A stretch of DNA of 64,000 bases, taken from positions 1 through 64,000 of the forward strand of contig DHSM01000013.1 of assembly GCA_002408465.1 (NCBI GenBank), in the 5' to 3' direction. Source of the stretch: Firmicutes bacterium UBA5286. Its GTDB lineage: Bacteria > Bacillota > Proteinivoracia > UBA4975. This document shows positions 59,182 through 64,000 of this stretch, one piece after another. The notes under the pieces were generated by a model. The model worked only from the letters and a program-made list of their open reading frames with translations. It was not told the origin of the DNA and made no database searches. How positions within the stretch are numbered: the stretch's first letter is position 1; each line of letters begins with the position of its first letter. The position numbers and the translations under genes were made by a program.

Positions 59182-61521
59182 ATGCACCCACGCAGTTTGC
59201 GCCTGCTGGAATTGGATAAAGTAATAGACATGCTCAAGGAAAGATGTGTAACCTCTATGGGGGAGGATTCGGCTGCAGCAATAAAGCCCCTTACTGATTA
59301 TACTGAGGTTTTGTCCCTGCAGCAGCAAACCTGTGAGGCTGTTGATATTCTCAGCAAAGATGAGCCCCCCTTATCGGGATTGGCAGATATCGGCGCTGAG
59401 ATTGGCAGGGCTGGCAAGGGTGGCATTTTGGATCCTGCAAGTCTGTTCAGAGTTGCTGCATTTTTGGCTGCCAGCGCTGCTCTTCGCCGGTTTATGAAAA
59501 AGCATGCTGTAGCCGATAGCTGGCTGTCCCTGGCTGCTCAAGGCCTAGTGGACCTTCCCCAGCTGGCAGAAGATTTGCGCCGGGCTGTAGATTGGGATGG
59601 CAATGTCCTGGATTCTGCCAGCAATGAGCTCAGGTCGCTGCGCAGAAAAATCGAAACAGCCGAATCCAGGCTGCGGGCGCGGCTGGATTCGATGATTAAA
59701 TCTCCCACCATTCAGAAGTATTTGCAAGAGTCTTTGGTCACTCAGCGGGAGGGGCGCTTTTGTCTGCCGGTTAAATCTGAGTGCCGGGGACAGGTTCCTG
59801 GAGTGGTCCATGATCAGTCGGCCAGCGGCGCCACTCTTTTTATTGAGCCCTTGTCATCAGTGGAGTCCAGCAATGAAATTACCAGCCTCAAGCATCAGGA
59901 AGAGGATGAAATCAAAAGGATTCTGCGGGAGCTCTCCGGCCGGGTGGGCAAGTATAGTCAGGACCTGAACATGGCTCTGGAAGCTGCACGGGAAATCGAT
60001 TTTGCCCTGGCAAAAGCTAAGCTGGCTCTGGCTATGGACGGAACCCCTCCGGAAATCCGCAGGGATGACCGTTTTGTCCTCAATAAGGCCCGCCATCCTT
60101 TGCTTCCTGCCAAGGAGGTTGTCCCCACTACCATCGCCTTGGGCGGAGAGTATTCGGTGTTGGTCATCACCGGCCCCAACACTGGCGGCAAGACAGTTAC
60201 TCTCAAGACTGTAGGCCTCTTTTGCCTCATGGCTCAGTGCGGCCTGTGGCTGCCGGCATCTGGAGGAAGCTGCCTCCCTGTTTACACCAATATTTTCGCC
60301 GACATCGGTGATGAGCAGAGTATAGAGCAATCACTAAGCACTTTTTCCTCCCATATGACCAATATTGTCAAGATACTGGATCAGGCGGACAGCCGTTCAC
60401 TGGTGCTGCTGGATGAGTTGGGGGCAGGAACTGACCCGGCAGAAGGAGCAGCCCTGGCCACAGCCCTCCTGGGCCGGCTGAAATCCGCCGGCATTTCTGT
60501 TGTAGCTACAACTCATTACAGTGAGTTAAAGGCCTATGCTGCTACTGAGCCGGGGGTGCAGAATGCCAGTGTGGAATTTGATGTAGAGACTTTGCGGCCC
60601 ACCTACCGCCTGATCATCGGCACCCCGGGCAAGAGCAACGCTTTTGAAATCGCTTTGCGCCTTGGCCTGGATTCAAGGGTTGTAGATAGCGCCAGAAAGT
60701 TGCTGAACACTGATACCCGCCGCACTGAAGACCTTCTCGCTTCCTTGGAAGCCAAACGCATTGAGTCGGAACGGGCCCTCCAGCAAGCCAGGGAGGAGCG
60801 GGAACAGGCAGAGAAATCACGCTTGGTCAGTGAGCAGCGTTTGCAAAGAATTGAAGAACAGCAAGGGAAGCTGTTGGAACAGGCCCGGCAAAAGAGCAAT
60901 GAACTGCTTAGGAGCGCTCGCTTTGAGGCTGAAGCCCTGCTGACTGACTTGCGCCAAGCCCAGTCCCAGGCTGTCAATGTCGACCAGTTGGCCCGCAGGG
61001 CCAGGGAGCAGCTAAAGCCCCTTCATGGCCAAAAATCCTGTGTCCCGGCCGCAGGAACGCCGCCCAAATCTTCCCAGCTGCCGGCGGGGCAACCAGTGCG
61101 GGTTTTGTCCCTGAATAAGACCGGTTCAATTGTTTCCCTGCTTTCAGAGGACGAAGCTGTTGTGCAAGTGGGCATTATGAAGGTGAATGTCAAGCTCGCC
61201 GATTTGCGCCTTGCAGAGCGAGAAACATCGGTTGAAGGCAAAGGGCGCAGCATTGCGAGCACCGCAGCGGCTTCCATCTCTCCGGAAATTGATTTGCGGG
61301 GCCAGATGGTGGAAGAGGCCAGCCTTAGTTTAGAAAAATATCTGGACTCAGCCATGCTGGCTGGACTGGGCCAGGTCACTGTCATTCACGGCAAGGGCAC
61401 CGGAGCCCTGGGCCGGGGATTGCAGGAATATCTCAAGACCCACCCTGCAGTCTCGGGCTTCAGATACGGCGGCGCTGGCGAAGGCGGCAGCGGCGTAACT
61501 GTGGTGACAATTAAAGCATAA
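59182..61521 (+). CDS. mutS2: Endonuclease MutS2
   Basis: 779 residues. MutS-type ATPase core: Walker A TGPNTGGKT, LDELGAGTDPAEGAAL, TTHYSELK. A long coiled coil (about 515-640) and a C-terminal Smr nuclease domain (EIDLRGQMVEEA, VIHGKGTGALG) follow. In Firmicutes it suppresses recombination or rescues stalled ribosomes. Start ATG 59182 (MHPRSLRLLELDK) after AAAGGAGTGATT; an upstream ATG at 59110 lies in the terminator region. Confidence 0.95.
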   Translation: MHPRSLRLLELDKVIDMLKERCVTSMGEDSAAAIKPLTDYTEVLSLQQQTCEAVDILSKDEPPLSGLADIGAEIGRAGKGGILDPASLFRVAAFLAASAALRRFMKKHAVADSWLSLAAQGLVDLPQLAEDLRRAVDWDGNVLDSASNELRSLRRKIETAESRLRARLDSMIKSPTIQKYLQESLVTQREGRFCLPVKSECRGQVPGVVHDQSASGATLFIEPLSSVESSNEITSLKHQEEDEIKRILRELSGRVGKYSQDLNMALEAAREIDFALAKAKLALAMDGTPPEIRRDDRFVLNKARHPLLPAKEVVPTTIALGGEYSVLVITGPNTGGKTVTLKTVGLFCLMAQCGLWLPASGGSCLPVYTNIFADIGDEQSIEQSLSTFSSHMTNIVKILDQADSRSLVLLDELGAGTDPAEGAALATALLGRLKSAGISVVATTHYSELKAYAATEPGVQNASVEFDVETLRPTYRLIIGTPGKSNAFEIALRLGLDSRVVDSARKLLNTDTRRTEDLLASLEAKRIESERALQQAREEREQAEKSRLVSEQRLQRIEEQQGKLLEQARQKSNELLRSARFEAEALLTDLRQAQSQAVNVDQLARRAREQLKPLHGQKSCVPAAGTPPKSSQLPAGQPVRVLSLNKTGSIVSLLSEDEAVVQVGIMKVNVKLADLRLAERETSVEGKGRSIASTAAASISPEIDLRGQMVEEASLSLEKYLDSAMLAGLGQVTVIHGKGTGALGRGLQEYLKTHPAVSGFRYGGAGEGGSGVTVVTIKA

Positions 61522-61557
61522 AAAAGCTGTTGCCCCTAATCGGGTCAGCAGCTTTTC
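61522..61557. terminator. Bidirectional terminator between mutS2 and the PBP gene
   Basis: AAAAGCTG / CAGCTTTT with a less regular inner stem; A-rich on one side and T-rich on the other. Confidence 0.65.
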
Positions 61558-61562
61558 TTAAC

Positions 61563-64000
61563 TTAGGCAACTTGTATTGGCCGAGGTCTTACCAGGCCTA
61601 ATCCTTCGCCAGGATCCGGATCACCCGTGCCAGGGTCTTCCTCAGGCGGAGCAATTTCAATTGTGACGTCAGCACTAACGGTGGACTCGAAGCGGGCGCC
61701 TTTATATTTATAGATGACCTTGACCTTATATTCGTAGATGCCAGGCTGGGCCGCTCCTGCATCCTCATAGGTAGTAACAAGGGGGTCACTGATGCTGGTG
61801 AGGAGTTCGCCATTTTTGAAAATCTTATACCCGCCTAAGACAATCTGATCGATAGTGGTCATGGGAGGAGCGTTCCAATCCAACAGGATGCTGTTCTCTT
61901 TGGGTTCCGCTACCAGGGTGACTTCTAGGCCCCTAGTGTTGGAAATTGCCTGATGCCTTTGCAGCTCCTGATTTGCGCTATTGACCAGCATCAGTTTGTA
62001 TTCGTAGGGCATTCCTGGCACATGGGCAGAGACGTTTATGCTCCTGGCTGTAATGGGGAGGGGGGAACTGTTGAGTTTGACTGTTTCACCAAATCTGGTG
62101 CAGTAGATGTTAAAGCCAATAAATTCAGGGACCTGGGGTTTTTCGCCCTCTGGGGGCACGGGTTGGGACCATTCCCATTTTAGGGTATTGCCCTCAAGGG
62201 TAAAGTCATAGGTCGGTCCATGTAAGTAACAATACTCTGTGGGCGGGCGCAGATTATAATCTGCAGGCAATCGTCCTAATTTTCCCATCCAGCGATCATC
62301 AGTGGGTTCCACCTCAGGCCGGTTGAGGAACACCCGTTCTTCAACTAAGTGCTCAGGACAGTGTTCGGTGGCAAGCAGTCCGCTTGTGGTGCAAATTGGC
62401 ACGAGAACGTGCATGTCACAGGCCTGGGTGGGAACGGCGCTGGTTTTAAACCAGTCGGTAATGGTATTAGTGCAATGCTCAGTAGGCAACAAGCCGGAAT
62501 TAGCGCAAACTGTAACCTTGATGAGCCCTGAAGGTGCTGAGGGCAGTGGCACAATATCATCACCGATGGTTTTGCGGAAAATTGTGCCAAACATATTGGT
62601 CATTTCTCTGCCTGTCTTGGTGCCGCCTATGAATACAGTCTTGCCATTGACGGTGGCTTGCTTGTTGTCATTGCCCATCCATAAAGATACGACATAGTTG
62701 GCGTTGTAGCCTACCCGCCAACGGTCATGGTTATCGTTGGTGGTGCCGGTTTTCCCAGCCACATTGTACTTGCTCAGGCCTGTTCCGCTCATGGTGCCTC
62801 GGCGGACGACATCGCGCAGGACATCGGTTACCAAAAATGCTGTCTGCTCTGACATGGCCACCTTTTGCGATATCGAAGCCGAGTAAATTTCTATGCCTTC
62901 ACGGTCGGTAATCCTTTTCACGAAAATCGGTTTTGAGCAGATGCCTTTATTGGCAAAGGCAGAAAAGGCCTGGGCCATTTCCAGGGGTGTGACTTCCTGG
63001 GAGCCAATGGCGGTGCCCAGCTGTGAATAAGCTTTCGGGTTATTGGGATTGCGTTCGCCGTAATTAACTAGGCCCAGTTTGCGGGCAAACTCAACTCCAT
63101 ACTTTGCGCCGCCGGCTTCCATCACCATTTCATAGGCTTTGATTGCGGGAATATTATAGGAGTGAACAAGGGCTTCCCTTACAGTAACCAACCCTTTGAA
63201 ACTGCGGCTAAAGTTTTCGGGGGTATAGTATTTAGATCCACTTGGCCAGGCCGTAGGTGAATCGTCTAAGGTGCTGGCCGGGGAGAGAATGCCCAGTTCG
63301 AAGGCGGGGCCATAATCGATGATTGGTTTTATGGATGATCCTGGTTGGAACATGCTGTTATAGCGATTTAATTTGTTAATCGAATTAAATTCCCTGCCGC
63401 CGACCATGCCAAGGACATAACCGGTTTTGACATCCATAAGCACTCCGGCAGCCTGGGGGTAGCGGCGGCCTGCCCGGCTGTGGCCTTCAGGATAAACGAA
63501 GGTGTTCTTAGGGTAATATTTATCGTCAAACATGATGTCCTGCATAATATTTTGAATGCGGGGGTCCAAAGCAGTATAGATGTGCAGGCCTCCCCTGCGG
63601 ATGGCCAGAGCAGCCTCATCTCTGCTGGCATAAAGGCCAGTCTCCATAAGAACTTCAGGTGCGTAGGTGTGAACTACCGCATCGGTATAGTGGGGGTAAG
63701 GCCATCCTTTGCTCTCGGTCATCTTCAACACAATTTCTTCATTAATTGCTTGCTTGTACTCTTCTTCATTAATAAAGCCAAAGCGGAGCATCATGGACAG
63801 GACATTGTTCCGCCTGTACAAAGCAGGCTCCATATTATCAGGGTCCGGTGAATAATACATTGGCGAGTTGGGTATGCCTGCCAGCAAGGCTGCTTCAGAA
63901 AGGGTCAGCTCTCCTACAGATTTGCTGAAATAAGTCTGGGAGGCGGCTTCAACTCCCCAAGCGTTGTTATCATAGAAGGTGACATTGTTAATGTAAAACT
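61563..64000 (-). CDS. pbpA: Class A penicillin-binding protein, 5' end beyond the window
   Basis: The frame stays open to 64000, so the N-terminus is missing. The upstream part (SVGELTLSEAALLAGIPNSP) is the end of the GT51 glycosyltransferase. The transpeptidase part has FQPGSSIKPI (S-x-x-K), HSYNIPA (S-x-N) and VAGKTGTTND (KTG). The last 250 residues hold a Cys pair repeated as CANSGLLPTEHC and CTTSGLLATEHC, then an FN3-like domain and a Pro/Asp/Gly tail. Polymerises and cross-links peptidoglycan outside the membrane. The gene symbol is generic. Confidence 0.92.
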   Translation of the reverse strand, partial: FYINNVTFYDNNAWGVEAASQTYFSKSVGELTLSEAALLAGIPNSPMYYSPDPDNMEPALYRRNNVLSMMLRFGFINEEEYKQAINEEIVLKMTESKGWPYPHYTDAVVHTYAPEVLMETGLYASRDEAALAIRRGGLHIYTALDPRIQNIMQDIMFDDKYYPKNTFVYPEGHSRAGRRYPQAAGVLMDVKTGYVLGMVGGREFNSINKLNRYNSMFQPGSSIKPIIDYGPAFELGILSPASTLDDSPTAWPSGSKYYTPENFSRSFKGLVTVREALVHSYNIPAIKAYEMVMEAGGAKYGVEFARKLGLVNYGERNPNNPKAYSQLGTAIGSQEVTPLEMAQAFSAFANKGICSKPIFVKRITDREGIEIYSASISQKVAMSEQTAFLVTDVLRDVVRRGTMSGTGLSKYNVAGKTGTTNDNHDRWRVGYNANYVVSLWMGNDNKQATVNGKTVFIGGTKTGREMTNMFGTIFRKTIGDDIVPLPSAPSGLIKVTVCANSGLLPTEHCTNTITDWFKTSAVPTQACDMHVLVPICTTSGLLATEHCPEHLVEERVFLNRPEVEPTDDRWMGKLGRLPADYNLRPPTEYCYLHGPTYDFTLEGNTLKWEWSQPVPPEGEKPQVPEFIGFNIYCTRFGETVKLNSSPLPITARSINVSAHVPGMPYEYKLMLVNSANQELQRHQAISNTRGLEVTLVAEPKENSILLDWNAPPMTTIDQIVLGGYKIFKNGELLTSISDPLVTTYEDAGAAQPGIYEYKVKVIYKYKGARFESTVSADVTIEIAPPEEDPGTGDPDPGEGLGLVRPRPIQVA

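Noticed and set aside
1..64000. CRISPR arrays, rRNA genes, complete insertion sequences
   Set aside because: No spaced direct repeats, rRNA sequence or transposase gene was seen.

Overview
The window looks like a chromosome segment of a spore-forming, probably anaerobic Firmicute of the clostridial type. The evidence is a gerA-type germinant receptor operon, a SleB/CwlJ-type cortex hydrolase, ytxC next to thrS, T-box leaders on thrS and pheST, Firmicutes-style gene order (infC-rpmI-rplT, an RNA methylase before pheST, zapA-cvpA-mutS2) and an apparent selenoprotein of the IscA/HesB family, a trait mostly of anaerobes. No rRNA operon, complete prophage, insertion sequence or CRISPR array was seen.

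Layout. 0-2.5 kb: secreted M23 peptidase and SleB-like hydrolase. 2.6-6.8 kb: an accessory or defence-like patch with a decayed orphan JetD (Wadjet) fragment, a very unusual SF1 helicase - PD-(D/E)XK nuclease - LexA-type self-cleaving peptidase fusion, and an RHH/RelE toxin-antitoxin pair. 7-10.3 kb: YfcC-type transporter with an M14-like DUF2817 enzyme, then a decayed VapBC locus. 10.4-19.5 kb: beta-propeller lipoprotein, IscA/HesB selenoprotein (in-frame TGA, SECIS-like hairpin, own promoter and operator), a MurE-like ligase without the usual DNPR motif, FetAB exporter, NERD-type helicase, DUF3795 protein, peptide-binding lipoprotein. 19.5-27.7 kb: dinB (with an SOS box), polA, mutM, coaE, lytic transglycosylase, oppD, oppF. 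27.7-28.7 kb: six tRNA genes behind two strong promoters. 28.7-30.2 kb: small decayed genes, phage-like or regulatory. 30.2-34 kb: gerAA (interrupted by an in-frame TGA), gerAB, gerAC. 34-40 kb, minus strand: MFS transporter plus GDPD; a TetR-controlled peptide ABC operon (regulator, binding protein, two permeases). 40-44.4 kb: GNAT enzyme, tRNA-Val, a threonine-tract surface protein facing a glycosyltransferase, and a second GDPD. 44.5-48.2 kb: ytxC, DUF445, T-box, thrS. 48.2-50 kb: PspA and a glycine-rich TPM-like membrane protein. 50-61.5 kb: infC-rpmI-rplT, Trk/Ktr potassium uptake, RNA methylase, REP-like hairpin, YqzL-like small gene, T-box, pheST, zapA, cvpA, mutS2. 61.5 kb to the end: class A penicillin-binding protein, cut by the window edge.

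How the parts fit. Peptide uptake is scattered: ATPases oppD/oppF lie at 26-27 kb, while binding protein plus permeases lie at 36-39 kb, so the two loci may form one transporter. DNA repair genes (dinB, polA, mutM, mutS2) are spread through the window, and only dinB shows a LexA box. The strongest candidates for new biology are the helicase-nuclease-LexA fusion (an effector that appears able to cut itself on an SOS-type signal), the HesB-like selenoprotein with a CsoR/CstR-like operator, and the possibility that the TGA inside gerAA is recoded rather than a simple nonsense mutation. All functional statements rest on reading motifs by eye; no database search was run.
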